The translations under genes were made by a program, and so were the position numbers. A stretch of 46,067 nt of DNA from JBBSVE01 sp038233815 (GTDB taxonomy: Bacteria; Pseudomonadota; Alphaproteobacteria; Rhodobacterales; Rhodobacteraceae). Positions within the stretch are counted from its first letter, which is position 1. Every line of letters begins with the position of its first letter. Shown in pieces: positions 7,945-15,917 of the stretch. Location of the stretch: NCBI GenBank assembly GCA_038233815.1, contig JBBSVE010000003.1, positions 1 through 46,067 on the forward strand, read 5' to 3'. Below the pieces are notes generated by a model, which saw only the letters and a program-made list of their open reading frames with translations, was not told where the DNA came from and ran no database searches.

Positions 7945-7950
7945 CTCCGT

Positions 7951-9075
7951 TCAGGCAATCGGGGTGCCGCGCCACCAGATGCCCTTGATGCGGAACTCCG
8001 CGTCGAGATGGAGGAAATCGGCGCGACGGCCGGGACTCAGGTGGCCCAGTTCGCGGTCGCGCCCGATCACTGCGGCCGGAACCGCAGCAGCCATTGCGAA
8101 GGCCTGCGCGGGATGGAGCCCGCACCCCCGGACCATCATCCCCACCGCATCGTCGAGCCGCAGGTCCGCGCCTGCGAGCGTGCCGTCGGGCAGCGTCAGA
8201 ACCCCGTCCCGGCGGACGATCAGGCGGTCGTTGAGCGTCATCTCCGTGTCCGTGGTGCCCGCGAACGCCATGCTGTCGGACACGAGGAACAGGCCCCGCG
8301 GTCGCGCGGCGAGCGCCACCCGCAGCGTTGCCGGCGCGACATGGATTCCGTCGGCGATGATCCCTGCCGCGAGCGTTCCTTCCAGCACGGCACCGACGAG
8401 CCCCGGCTCCCGGCTGCCGAGCTGGCTCATCGCGTTGAAGAGGTGCGTGACCCCCCGCGCCCCCGCCGCCGTCGCCTCGCGCGCGGTCTGGTGCGTGCAG
8501 GCGCTGTGGCCAAGGCAGACGATCGCGCCCGCCCCGGCGAGTGCCGCGATCTGTGCCGAGCTGACCGCCTCCGGGGCCACGGTGAGCATCAGGGTCGGAA
8601 GAACCTCCGCCGCGGCCATGAGTTCGCGCAGGTCCGCATCGTCCATCGGGCGGATCAGGGCGGGGTCGTGCGCGCCTTTGCGCGCCGGGTCGAGATGCGG
8701 CCCTTCGAGGTGGAGGCCTAGAAAGCCCGGAACATTGGCGCGTGCGGCGGCGGTCGCGGCGCGGATCACCCGCGTTGTCGCCTCGGGCCGGTCGGTGATG
8801 AGCGTGGGCAGCACGCCTGCGCACCCTTGCAGGATATGCGTGGCGCAGATCGCCGCGATCCGCCCCGCATCGGTATCGCCGTCGAGCATGATACCGCCGC
8901 CGCCGTTGACCTGCAGATCGACGAACGACGGCACGAGATAGCCGCCGTCGAACGAAGGCGGCCCTTCGGGCGCCACGATCCCGCCGATGCGCCCGTCCTG
9001 CACCAGAAGCGCGTCGCCGTCATGCAGATGCGTGCCGTCGAAGATCCGCGCACCGGAAAGGACCTGGCGAGGCAT
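7951..9075 (-). CDS. nagA: N-acetylglucosamine-6-phosphate deacetylase
   Basis: NagA hydrolyses GlcNAc-6-phosphate to glucosamine-6-phosphate and acetate in amino-sugar and peptidoglycan recycling. The 374-residue cytoplasmic protein has the amidohydrolase pattern. It shows VDLQVNGGGG at the N-terminal edge of the barrel, HLEGPHL with the metal-binding Glu, LGHSACTHQTA and THLFNAMSQ with the two metal-ligand histidines, DGIHV, and the catalytic Asp in LVSDSMAF. Its length is normal for the family (about 380). No other nag gene (nagB, nagK, PTS) is adjacent, so here it stands alone. A strong bidirectional terminator lies just beyond its stop. Confidence 0.95.
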   Translation of the reverse strand: MPRQVLSGARIFDGTHLHDGDALLVQDGRIGGIVAPEGPPSFDGGYLVPSFVDLQVNGGGGIMLDGDTDAGRIAAICATHILQGCAGVLPTLITDRPEATTRVIRAATAAARANVPGFLGLHLEGPHLDPARKGAHDPALIRPMDDADLRELMAAAEVLPTLMLTVAPEAVSSAQIAALAGAGAIVCLGHSACTHQTAREATAAGARGVTHLFNAMSQLGSREPGLVGAVLEGTLAAGIIADGIHVAPATLRVALAARPRGLFLVSDSMAFAGTTDTEMTLNDRLIVRRDGVLTLPDGTLAGADLRLDDAVGMMVRGCGLHPAQAFAMAAAVPAAVIGRDRELGHLSPGRRADFLHLDAEFRIKGIWWRGTPIA

Positions 9076-9190
9076 TGCGTCGTCCCGTTCCCGTTCCTAT
9101 TCCGCCCCGCGACCGGCTGGCGCATCCGCGGGGGTGCCTGCGGGCGCGAACCCGCCCGATCCGGCCCACGCGACACAACCCCCAGTTTAG

Positions 9191-9248
9191 GGGCCTTGCC
9201 CTGCCAGAGTCCACACCTTCGCGTGTTGGGGGCGGATAGGGAAGGCCC
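9191..9248 (-). terminator. Possible imuB transcript-end hairpin
   Basis: On the minus strand, GGGCCTTCCCT (9248-9238) can pair with AGGGCAAGGCCC (9202-9191), an 11-bp stem with one bulge, directly after the imuB stop at 9250. The loop is long (35 bases) and there is no T run, so this is a weak candidate. The rest of 9076-9249 holds nothing I recognise. Confidence 0.3.
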
Positions 9249-9249
9249 G

Positions 9250-10932
9250 TCACGCGAACATCCCGTGGCAGAACCAGCCGCCGGAGATCAGCCCCCCGTG
9301 GGCGTAACAGATCCAGAGCCGGGTGCCCTCGCGCGCCTCCACGCGCCAGTAGTCGCGCGTCCCGGAGCGCCATTCGGGATCGTCGAGCCACCATTCCGGG
9401 GCAAGCCGTTCCGGTCCGCGCGCCCGGGCAAGCTGCCAGTCGCGCCCGCGCCAGCGGAACTCCAGCGGCACGCGGGGGGTTTCGGGGGCCTGCAACGGCT
9501 CCGGCCGGAAGATCACCAGCGGGCGGGGCGCGCGCGGTCCGGGCCAGGGCAGGGCCGCCCGGTCGGACCAGAGCGCGGACAGGACGAGCGCGGATTTCTC
9601 CGGGATATGGCTCTCGGCGGGGTGCAGGCGGGTCACACCCTCGGGCCCCAGACGCGCGGTCAGCTTGCCGATCAGGTCGTCCAGCAGCGCCGTGGGGGCG
9701 GCGCGCGGGGCAATGCTGTCCTGTCCGGGCTTCAGGGGCTCCGTCTCCACCGCCGAGAGGCGCAGGCAGTCGATCCCGAAGCCCGCGTCGATGCCCTCGA
9801 GCTTCAGCGCCAGCAGCGGGCGGATGCGCGCTGCCTCCTGCGCGGGACGGGCGAGGCCGATCTCCACCCGCTCCACCCGGTTGTCGACGCGGTAGGCCTC
9901 CAGCCGGACCCGGCGGGCGCCCCGCTCCTTGCGGCAAAGCTGCGCGCAGAGCACGGGAAGCAACCGGTCCAGCGCCGCTTCCACGTCGCCCAGAAGGCCG
10001 ATCGGGTCGGGAAAGGTCAGCCGCACCGCGAAATGCAAGGGCGCGCGGGCGGGCGTCACCGGCTCCGGCTCCCGCCCCAGCGCCTGATCGAGACGGCGCA
10101 GCGTGTCCGCGCCGAAGCGCCGGGCGAGAGCGGCGCGCGGCAGGTCCATCAGATCGCCGACCCGGCGCAGGCCAAGCCGGGCCAGACCCTCCACCGTGGC
10201 TACGGGCAGGCGAAGGGCCGCGACGGGCAGCGGCATCAGCGCCTCCGCCATCCGTCCGGGCGGGGCGATGCGGCCTTGTGGACCGATGCCCGCGGCCTGC
10301 GCTGCGCCTTCGCCCGCCGCCGTGTCGGGCGCTCCGCGCTGCGGCAGGTGCGAGGGTGCCGCGCCGCCCCGTTCCCAGTGCCGCCGCTTTACCGCGCGGG
10401 ACCGGGTCGCACGCGCCTCCTGGTCGATCGCGTCGCCGCTGCGCAGCGGGTCCGTCCCGCACCCCGCATAGCGCGCGAGCGCCCAGGCCGCACCGGGCGT
10501 ATCGCCCAGACCCGCCCGCATCGTGAGGCCGAGATCGGCGCAATCCGTCTCCACCACCTCCATCAGCGCGGCCTCGCCGCCAAAGAGATGCGCGCATCCG
10601 GTCAGGTCGATCACGAGGCCCGCGGGCGGCTCCTCCGCCACCCAGGGGCTGAACTTGCCCGCCCAACGCCGCACCACGGTGAGGAAGGCGGCATCCGCCG
10701 GCGGGTCCGCAGCCACCGTGCGCAGCCCCGCGCACATTGCGGTCGCATCGCGGAGCGGTTGACCCGCGCGCAGGCCCGCCGCCTCCGCCTCGCGGTTCAG
10801 CGATGCGAGTCGTTGCGCGCCCCCCGCCTCTGCCACCACCGCGAAGGGTTCGGGCAGCGTGGCCCCGCCCCGGCGCAGCACCCGTTCCGCCGCGAACCGC
10901 GGAAACCAGAGCGATAGGATCCGCCGTGCCAT
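9250..10932 (-). CDS. imuB: ImuB, catalytically inactive Y-family polymerase of the SOS mutasome
   Basis: This 560-residue protein starts MARRILSLWFPRFAAERVL. The position where active Y-family polymerases carry the D-x-D/F metal motif reads LSLWFPRF, without acidic residues, which is the hallmark of ImuB. A little-finger-like region and a C-terminal tail follow (ending GWFCHGMFA). In known systems ImuB bridges the beta clamp, ImuA and the error-prone polymerase DnaE2 to perform damage-induced mutagenesis. A LexA-type box (GTTC-N7-GTTC) sits 16 bases upstream of the start. imuA and dnaE2 are not adjacent: the gene is followed by nagA and preceded by an oppositely oriented cytochrome gene. Confidence 0.88.
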   Translation of the reverse strand: MARRILSLWFPRFAAERVLRRGGATLPEPFAVVAEAGGAQRLASLNREAEAAGLRAGQPLRDATAMCAGLRTVAADPPADAAFLTVVRRWAGKFSPWVAEEPPAGLVIDLTGCAHLFGGEAALMEVVETDCADLGLTMRAGLGDTPGAAWALARYAGCGTDPLRSGDAIDQEARATRSRAVKRRHWERGGAAPSHLPQRGAPDTAAGEGAAQAAGIGPQGRIAPPGRMAEALMPLPVAALRLPVATVEGLARLGLRRVGDLMDLPRAALARRFGADTLRRLDQALGREPEPVTPARAPLHFAVRLTFPDPIGLLGDVEAALDRLLPVLCAQLCRKERGARRVRLEAYRVDNRVERVEIGLARPAQEAARIRPLLALKLEGIDAGFGIDCLRLSAVETEPLKPGQDSIAPRAAPTALLDDLIGKLTARLGPEGVTRLHPAESHIPEKSALVLSALWSDRAALPWPGPRAPRPLVIFRPEPLQAPETPRVPLEFRWRGRDWQLARARGPERLAPEWWLDDPEWRSGTRDYWRVEAREGTRLWICYAHGGLISGGWFCHGMFA

Positions 10933-10947
10933 GTCACGATTCCATAT

Positions 10948-10962
10948 GTTCCCGTTTCGTTC
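10948..10962. promoter_or_regulatory. LexA (SOS) box upstream of imuB
   Basis: GTTC (10948-10951), 7 bases, GTTC (10959-10962). The direct repeat GTTC-N7-GTTC is the operator described for LexA in Rhodobacter and other alphaproteobacteria. It lies 16-30 bases upstream of the imuB ATG, where it would cover the promoter, so imuB is predicted to be DNA-damage inducible. Confidence 0.85.
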
Positions 10963-11124
10963 ATTTTATGGCAGGCGCGTTGGCGGAGTCGAGTCCCGCC
11001 TGGCGATGACATTGCCGTGATCCCGGGCGCCTCGGGGATTTGGCGCGCGACGGATACACGGCCCCGTGTAAAGTGGCGTCATGAGACCGGCCGGATGCCG
11101 GCAACCGGACAGAGGAACCATGCC

Positions 11125-11565
11125 ATGAAACTACATACCGCACTCGCCACACTGGCGCTGATCCTGGCCACCGGCACCGCCATGGCCGAGGAGAAGGCGA
11201 AGGATCCCGACGTCCTCGCCCGCCAAGGCCTGATGAACAAGATCGCGAAGTCCACCAAGGTCCTGGGCGACATGGCCAGCGGCAAGACAGAGTTCAGCGG
11301 ACCCGCCGCCACCAATGCGAAAAAGTCGCTGATCGACTATGCCCCGAAGATCCCGGCAGCGTTCGAAAAGCAGGCCGATGATCCGAAATCGGAGGCCAAG
11401 CCGAACATCTGGACCGACATGGACGGGTTCAATGCCAAGGCCAAAGGTCTGGGCGACGCGGCGGGGGCCATCGACGTGAGCTCGCTCGAAACGCTGAAAG
11501 CCGGGATGGGTGAAATCGGCGGGGCCTGCAAAGCCTGCCATAAGGAATATCGTGCGAAGAAATAG
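11125..11565 (+). CDS. Cytochrome c' / c-556 family (class II cytochrome c), periplasmic
   Basis: This 146-residue protein has a signal peptide (MKLHTALATLALILATGTAMA). A four-helix-bundle-type sequence follows, with the haem-binding CKACH only about eight residues from the C-terminus (GGACKACHKEYRAKK), the class II arrangement. Cytochromes c' bind NO and are linked to NO or oxidative stress tolerance; c-556 members can carry electrons. A conserved Met in the first helix (RQGLMNKI) could be an axial ligand, which would favour a six-coordinate c-556 type. The start has AGAGGA nine bases upstream. It is divergent from imuB with about 190 bases between. Confidence 0.88.
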   Translation: MKLHTALATLALILATGTAMAEEKAKDPDVLARQGLMNKIAKSTKVLGDMASGKTEFSGPAATNAKKSLIDYAPKIPAAFEKQADDPKSEAKPNIWTDMDGFNAKAKGLGDAAGAIDVSSLETLKAGMGEIGGACKACHKEYRAKK

Positions 11566-11575
11566 GGCGTTTTTT

Positions 11576-11598
11576 GGGGGGGACTTTCAGCCCCCCCC
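11576..11598. repeat. G7/C8 inverted repeat between convergent genes
   Basis: GGGGGGG (11576-11582), an 8-base spacer and CCCCCCCC (11591-11598) form a pure G:C stem between the cytochrome c' gene and the convergent I78 inhibitor gene. A T6 run lies before the stem rather than after it, so it is not a standard terminator on either strand, but it may block readthrough. Confidence 0.5.
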
Positions 11599-11605
11599 GG
11601 ACGTG

Positions 11606-11929
11606 TCAGCCGCAACTGACCTTCGTAATCATTTCTGTTCTGTCGGTATAGAAATTGATCCTGTTCGCATTCACGTCCGTGGGGACAGGTTTGTTCGGCT
11701 GGATGATCCGATGCGGTTGGCTGAACGCTACGGTTGACAGCACTGAACTGGGCTTGCCTGTCAGATTGGAGTAGCGCGAAGCGCCGCAACTGTCGGTGCT
11801 GCCGACGATGGCGCTGTGCATGCCCTGAGTTGCGGGAGGAACGCCGCCAGTGGGCACACATCCGGCAAGGAGGCTTCCCAGAAAAACGGCAGGGGCGGTG
11901 GGATGGCGAAGGACTGTGATGAATGACAT
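11606..11929 (-). CDS. Peptidase inhibitor I78 family lipoprotein
   Basis: This 107-residue protein begins MSFITVLRHPTAPAVFLGSLLAGC. LLAGC is a lipobox, so it is probably an outer-envelope lipoprotein cleaved before Cys24. The mature part has the I78 pattern: CGASRYSNLTGK, a middle HRIIQPNKPVPTDVNANRINF matching R-x-I-x-P-x-x-x-x-T-x-D-x-x-x-x-R-x-N, and a terminal VSCG. Family I78 proteins inhibit serine proteases. AAGGGAA precedes the ATG by 6 bases. The frame is open far upstream, but that part is antisense shadow of the dehydrogenase gene, so the short form is chosen. Confidence 0.75.
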   Translation of the reverse strand: MSFITVLRHPTAPAVFLGSLLAGCVPTGGVPPATQGMHSAIVGSTDSCGASRYSNLTGKPSSVLSTVAFSQPHRIIQPNKPVPTDVNANRINFYTDRTEMITKVSCG

Positions 11930-12016
11930 GGTCAATTCCCTTTCAGTCGTTTCTTTCATTGCTTTCACAATTAGTTTGCCACAATTTCGGGTCAAATGAC
12001 AAAAAAGAGAGAACCG

Positions 12017-13147
12017 ATGAAAACCCGCGCCGCCGTAGCCATCGCCGCCGGACAACCGCTGGAGATCATGGAGGTCAACCTCGCCGCCCCGAAGGAGGGT
12101 GAGGTTCTGGTCGAGATCAAGGCGACCGGCATCTGCCACACCGATGATTTCACCCTGTCCGGCGCGGACCCGGAGGGGCTGTTTCCCGCAATCCTCGGGC
12201 ACGAGGGTGCGGGCATCGTTCTGGAATGCGGGCCGGGGGTGAAAAGCCTGAAGCCAGGCGATCACGTCATCCCGCTCTACACGCCGGAATGCCGGGAATG
12301 TCCGTCCTGCCTCAGCCAGAAGACCAACCTCTGCACCGCGATCCGGGCGACGCAGGGGCAGGGGCTGATGCCCGACGGCACTTCGCGCTTCTCGATGCTG
12401 GATGGCACGCCGATCCATCATTACATGGGCTGCTCCACCTTCGCCAACCATACGGTGGTGCCGGAGATCGCACTGGCAAAGGTCCGGGACGACGCGCCGT
12501 TCGACAAGATCTGCTACATCGGCTGCGGTGTGACGACCGGGGTTGGTGCGGTCCTCAACACCGCGAAGGTGGAGGCAGGGGCCAAGGCGGTGGTCTTCGG
12601 GCTGGGCGGGATCGGGCTCAACGTCATTCAGGGGTTGCGGCTTGCGGGCGCGGACATGATCATCGGCGTCGACCTCAACGACGACCGGGAGGCGTGGGGG
12701 CGCAAGTTCGGGATGACGCATTTCGTCAACCCGACAAAGATCGAGGGCGGCATCGTCCCGCATCTGGTGGAGATGACGAAGACCCCGTTCGATCGGATGG
12801 GCGGGGCGGACTATTCCTTCGACTGCACCGGCAATGTGCAGGTCATGCGCGACGCGCTGGAATGCACGCATCGCGGCTGGGGCGTCTCCGTGGTGATCGG
12901 CGTGGCCCCCGCCGGGGCGGAGATCGCGACGCGGCCCTTCCAGCTCGTGACTGGGCGGGTCTGGAAAGGCACCGCATTCGGCGGGGCGCGTGGCCGCACC
13001 GACGTGCCGCGGATCGTCGACTGGTATATGGACGGCAAGATCGAGATCGACCCGATGATTACACACACGCTGCCTCTCGACGACATCAACAAGGGTTTCG
13101 AGCTGATGCGGGCGGGCGAGTCGATCCGGTCGGTGGTGATCTACTGA
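12017..13147 (+). CDS. frmA: S-(hydroxymethyl)glutathione dehydrogenase / class III alcohol dehydrogenase
   Basis: This zinc- and NAD-dependent enzyme oxidises S-hydroxymethylglutathione, formed from formaldehyde and glutathione, to S-formylglutathione. The 376-residue protein has the catalytic-zinc motifs GICHTDDF and GHEGAGIV. Four structural-zinc cysteines occur in ECRECPSCLSQKTNLC, then the class III CGVTTGVGAV segment and the Rossmann GLGGIGLNVIQG. The ATG at 12017 is preferred over the in-frame ATG at 11996 because it begins the conserved KTRAAVA start of the family; AAAAGAGAGA lies upstream. The partner hydrolase fghA is 8.6 kb downstream rather than adjacent. It is the glutathione route of formaldehyde detoxification. 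Confidence 0.95.
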   Translation: MKTRAAVAIAAGQPLEIMEVNLAAPKEGEVLVEIKATGICHTDDFTLSGADPEGLFPAILGHEGAGIVLECGPGVKSLKPGDHVIPLYTPECRECPSCLSQKTNLCTAIRATQGQGLMPDGTSRFSMLDGTPIHHYMGCSTFANHTVVPEIALAKVRDDAPFDKICYIGCGVTTGVGAVLNTAKVEAGAKAVVFGLGGIGLNVIQGLRLAGADMIIGVDLNDDREAWGRKFGMTHFVNPTKIEGGIVPHLVEMTKTPFDRMGGADYSFDCTGNVQVMRDALECTHRGWGVSVVIGVAPAGAEIATRPFQLVTGRVWKGTAFGGARGRTDVPRIVDWYMDGKIEIDPMITHTLPLDDINKGFELMRAGESIRSVVIY

Positions 13148-13157
13148 CGGCGCTCGC

Positions 13158-13571
13158 CTATCCCCCGTAAAGCCAGCCCTGCCGCTTGTAGTCGGACGGC
13201 GGGGCGCCGCCGAAGACGACGCTATAGACCAGTTTCTCATAGGCCAGAACGCTCGCCTCGCGCTGGCGCGTCCCCGGCGTGTCCTTCTTGAGGTAGGTGC
13301 AGAAGGCGGTGATCAGCAGGTCGGCGATCTCGGCCTTCTTGGCGTCGGGATAATCGGACGCGATCTTCGTCTCCATCGCCCGCACGCCTTTGTCGTCAAG
13401 CGCAGACGTGCCCACCTGATCCGCGAGCCCGGCGATGGAGACGGGTCTGGACGCGCCGTTGGTTTTCGCGAACACGGCGGCGGGGACAGGACAGGTGAGG
13501 GGTGCGGCGGTGGCCGCCGTGGCCATCGCCAGTGCAGCGGCGAGGGTGGCGGACCCGAAGATGGCGTTCAT
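13158..13571 (-). CDS. Secreted hypothetical protein
   Basis: This 137-residue protein is not recognised. It has a signal peptide (MNAIFGSATLAAALAMATAATA) and a mature part beginning APLTCPVPAAVFAKTNG, with two Cys (LTCP and AFCTYL) that could form a disulfide. It ends GWLYGG. It is convergent with frmA, with 10 bases between the stops. It shares a roughly 180-base intergenic region with the divergent monooxygenase gene. The open frame extends upstream to 13649, but the signal peptide supports the ATG at 13571. Confidence 0.65.
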   Translation of the reverse strand: MNAIFGSATLAAALAMATAATAAPLTCPVPAAVFAKTNGASRPVSIAGLADQVGTSALDDKGVRAMETKIASDYPDAKKAEIADLLITAFCTYLKKDTPGTRQREASVLAYEKLVYSVVFGGAPPSDYKRQGWLYGG

Positions 13572-13750
13572 GGCGGCATTCCTTGTTGCGCTGGCGCGGG
13601 AACAGGCCGGCATGTTTGCGAGGGTGCCGTCTGGTCGTGCCCGCTTCAAGACGAATGTGCGTGACAGGACCGTGCCGACCCCTCTCGAGCGTGCCGCGCC
13701 TTCTCAAACCCTGGTTCGCGCCCTACATCTGGATCAACAGGAGGTCCGTC

Positions 13751-14752
13751 ATGCAGCATTTCTCTCTCCTCGATCTCTCCCCCGTGCCGGAAGGGTCCGA
13801 TGTCGCGACCGCGCTGGGCTCGACGCTCGATCTCGCCCGCCATGCCGAGGCGCTGGGCTATCACCGCTACTGGCTGGCGGAGCATCACAACATGCCCGGC
13901 ATCGCGTCAGCGGCGACCGCAGTGGTAATCGGCCATGTCGCGGCGGGGACCAAGACGATCCGCGTGGGCTCTGGCGGGATCATGCTGCCGAACCACGCGC
14001 CGCTGATGGTGGCGGAGGCGTTCGGCACGCTGGCGACGCTTCATCCGGGGCGTATCGACCTCGGCCTCGGGCGCGCGCCGGGCACCGACATGGCGACCGC
14101 GCGGGCGCTCCGGCGGCACATGGATGGTGGCGACAGCTTTCCGCAGGACGTGGTGGAACTGCTGACCTACCTCGGTCCCGGCGAGGGTGCCGTCCGCGCG
14201 ATCCCGGGGGAGGGCACGGAGGTTCCGGTCTGGATCCTCGGCTCCAGCCTCTTTGGCGCGCAGCTCGCGGCCTATCTGGGCCTGCCCTACGCCTTCGCCT
14301 CTCATTTCGCGCCGGAGCTCTTGGACGAGGCGTTCGCGACCTACCGCGCGACCTTCCGCCCGTCACAGTGGCTGGACCGGCCTCACGCGATGATGGCCGC
14401 GGGCGTCGTGGCCGCCGATACCGACGAGGAGGCACTGTTCCTGCGGTCCTCTCAGGTGCTGGCCTTCGCGCGGCTCCGGTCCGGGCGCCCCGGCAAGCTG
14501 CCCCGCCCGGTGAAGGACGTGCGCGCTGAGGTGCCCGAAGCGATGCTGGCGCAGGTGTCGCGGGCGATGTCCTGCTCGGCCGTGGGCAGTCCCGCCTCGG
14601 TGCATCGCGGGCTTTCGGACCTGATCGCGGCGCACCGGCCCGACGAGGTGATCCTGACCGGCATGATCCACGATCCCGAGGCACGAAAGCGCAGTTTCAA
14701 AATCGCAGCCGACGTGATGCACGATCTGACCCGCACGGCCGTGGCGGCCTGA
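13751..14752 (+). CDS. LLM-class (luciferase-like) flavin-dependent monooxygenase
   Basis: This 333-residue TIM-barrel protein begins MQHFSLLDLSPVPEGSD. It has the family motifs YWLAEHHNMPGIASAA near residue 40, VGSGGIMLPNHAPLMVAE and LHPGRIDLGLGRAPGTD. These are typical of the MsnO8/YhbW-type single-subunit branch that uses FMNH2. The substrate is unknown. The start has AGGAGG about 8 bases upstream. The frame is open much further upstream, but that part is antisense to the secreted hypothetical gene. A stress-protein-like FMN gene follows 28 bases downstream and may be cotranscribed. Confidence 0.88.
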   Translation: MQHFSLLDLSPVPEGSDVATALGSTLDLARHAEALGYHRYWLAEHHNMPGIASAATAVVIGHVAAGTKTIRVGSGGIMLPNHAPLMVAEAFGTLATLHPGRIDLGLGRAPGTDMATARALRRHMDGGDSFPQDVVELLTYLGPGEGAVRAIPGEGTEVPVWILGSSLFGAQLAAYLGLPYAFASHFAPELLDEAFATYRATFRPSQWLDRPHAMMAAGVVAADTDEEALFLRSSQVLAFARLRSGRPGKLPRPVKDVRAEVPEAMLAQVSRAMSCSAVGSPASVHRGLSDLIAAHRPDEVILTGMIHDPEARKRSFKIAADVMHDLTRTAVAA

Positions 14753-14780
14753 CTCCATACAATTCAGAGGAGACGATACG

Positions 14781-15266
14781 ATGCCCAGTGAAAACGAGAT
14801 CACGGAAAAGTTCTGGAGTGCGGTCAAATCCGACCGCACGGTGATGCTGCGGCTGTCGAAAGCCGGCGACATGCCGCGCCCGATGACAGCACAGGTCGAT
14901 GACGACACGCCCGGCGCCCTGTGGTTCTTTGCCGACCGGACCGACGATCTGGCCTCCGCCGCCGGGTCCGGCACTGGTGCAGAACTGACATTTGCGCAGA
15001 AGGGCCACGATCTCTTTGCCACCGTGGAGGGAAAGCTCTCCCTTTCCGACGACAAGGCAATGATCGACCGGCTCTGGTCGCCGTTCGTGGAGGCGTGGTT
15101 TCCCGGCGGCAAGACCGATCCGAAGCTGGCGCTGCTGCGCATGGACACCGGCGCCGCGACGATCTGGCTGGCGGAGACGGGGCTTCTTGGCGGCGCGAAG
15201 ATGATGCTGGGGATGGACGTGCGCGACGATTACAAGGATCAGGTCGCGCACACCCGGCTCGACTGA
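14781..15266 (+). CDS. Pyridoxamine-5'-phosphate-oxidase-like FMN protein (general stress protein 26 type)
   Basis: This 161-residue protein has a split-barrel flavin-binding fold, with pattern FWSAVKSDRTVMLRLSKAGD..RPMTAQVDD..GALWFFADRTDD, then an AELTFAQKGHDLFATVEGKLSL strand and LWSPFVEAWFPGGKTDP. That is typical of the PF16242 general-stress-protein family. Members bind FMN or FAD; few have a known substrate. A GAGGAGA Shine-Dalgarno precedes the ATG. It follows the LLM monooxygenase by 28 bases, and the two flavin proteins may be functionally linked. Confidence 0.85.
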   Translation: MPSENEITEKFWSAVKSDRTVMLRLSKAGDMPRPMTAQVDDDTPGALWFFADRTDDLASAAGSGTGAELTFAQKGHDLFATVEGKLSLSDDKAMIDRLWSPFVEAWFPGGKTDPKLALLRMDTGAATIWLAETGLLGGAKMMLGMDVRDDYKDQVAHTRLD

Positions 15267-15327
15267 CCGCCATTGCGCGGACAGCGCCGCCTTTCGTTCC
15301 GTGCGCAGCTTTGGCAGGGTGGGGGTG

Positions 15328-15825
15328 ATGACAGACCGATCTCTCAACTTGCGATCCGCGGCGGCGTCCGACGACGACGCCCTTTGGGCGATGCTGGAGC
15401 CGATATTCCGCGCGGGTGAGACCTATACGGTCCCTCGCGACGCCTCCCGCGCCGATGCGCTCGCCTACTGGTGTGCGGACGGCCACCGCGTTTTCGTGGC
15501 GGAGGAGGCGGGCGCGCCCGTGGGCAGTTATTTCCTATGTCCCAACCAGCCCGGCGGGGGGGCGCATGTGTGCAACTGCGGTTTCGTGACCGACGGGCGC
15601 GCGCAGGGGCGCGGGGTAGCGCGCCGGATGGTCGATCACGCGCTGGGACAGGCGAAGGCCGCGGGCTACCGCGCGATGCAGTTCAACTTCGTGGTCGGCA
15701 GCAACGTGCGCGCATTGACGATCTGGGAACGGTATGGCTTCAATGTGGTCGGGCGCCTTCCCGGCGCGTTCCGGCATCCGCGCGACGGCTATGTCGATGC
15801 GCTGATCCTCTTCAAGACCCTGTGA
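15328..15825 (+). CDS. GNAT-family N-acetyltransferase
   Basis: This protein of about 165 residues has a GNAT fold. It shows an N-terminal SAAASDDDALWAMLEPI helix, the VAEEAGAPVGSYFLCPN strand pair, the acetyl-CoA pyrophosphate-binding loop in TDGRAQGRGVARRMVDHAL (Q/R-x-x-G-x-G/A), and the C-terminal NVRALTIWERYGF motif. The acetyl acceptor cannot be predicted. The ATG at 15328 follows GGTGGGGG. A GTG at 15301 is in frame, but its extra residues do not look conserved. Confidence 0.85.
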   Translation: MTDRSLNLRSAAASDDDALWAMLEPIFRAGETYTVPRDASRADALAYWCADGHRVFVAEEAGAPVGSYFLCPNQPGGGAHVCNCGFVTDGRAQGRGVARRMVDHALGQAKAAGYRAMQFNFVVGSNVRALTIWERYGFNVVGRLPGAFRHPRDGYVDALILFKTL

Positions 15826-15917
15826 CGCGCGCGCTTGCGTTCCGGCCCGCACCGGGGCAAGCATTCGGCTATCCGCAGCCGCGCGCCCCCGCGTTCCGCC
15901 TTTCCGAAAGGACCACC

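Larger units (their letters stand above)
7775..7945 (+). ncRNA. Candidate structured RNA with a 16-nt anti-16S 5' arm
   Basis: The 230-base gap between the VUT gene and nagA is not empty. It starts with AAAGGAGGTGATCCAG (7775-7790), which is the exact reverse complement of the 3' end of bacterial 16S rRNA including the anti-Shine-Dalgarno. Downstream, ACTGG (7892-7896) and CATCTCCTT (7899-7907) can pair with CCAGT (7787-7791) and AAGGAGGTG (7776-7784). This gives a 9-bp plus 5-bp helix with a 2x2 internal loop that would hide the Shine-Dalgarno. Inside lies a GGGG-CAGT-CCCC hairpin (7846-7857). A strong intrinsic terminator ends the unit. A TTGACA lies upstream. It could be a regulatory RNA, a leader RNA or the mRNA of the mini-ORF at 7790-7846. 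I do not recognise an Rfam family in it. Confidence 0.5.

Noticed and set aside
7775..7945. 6S RNA (ssrS) or tmRNA
   Set aside because: Length and intergenic position would fit 6S, but I see no central open bubble flanked by long stems, nor a tmRNA tRNA-like end.
8827..10917. 696-residue plus-strand open frame opposite imuB
   Set aside because: It is a shadow of imuB in high-GC DNA; its composition is Arg/Gln/Pro rich and there is no ribosome site.
11570..11598. Intrinsic terminator after the cytochrome c' gene
   Set aside because: The T run precedes the G:C stem instead of following it; it is reported only as an inverted repeat.
11930..13240. Upstream extension of the I78 frame to 544 residues, antisense to frmA
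   Set aside because: Only the last 107 residues match a family and carry a lipobox; the rest is antisense to frmA.
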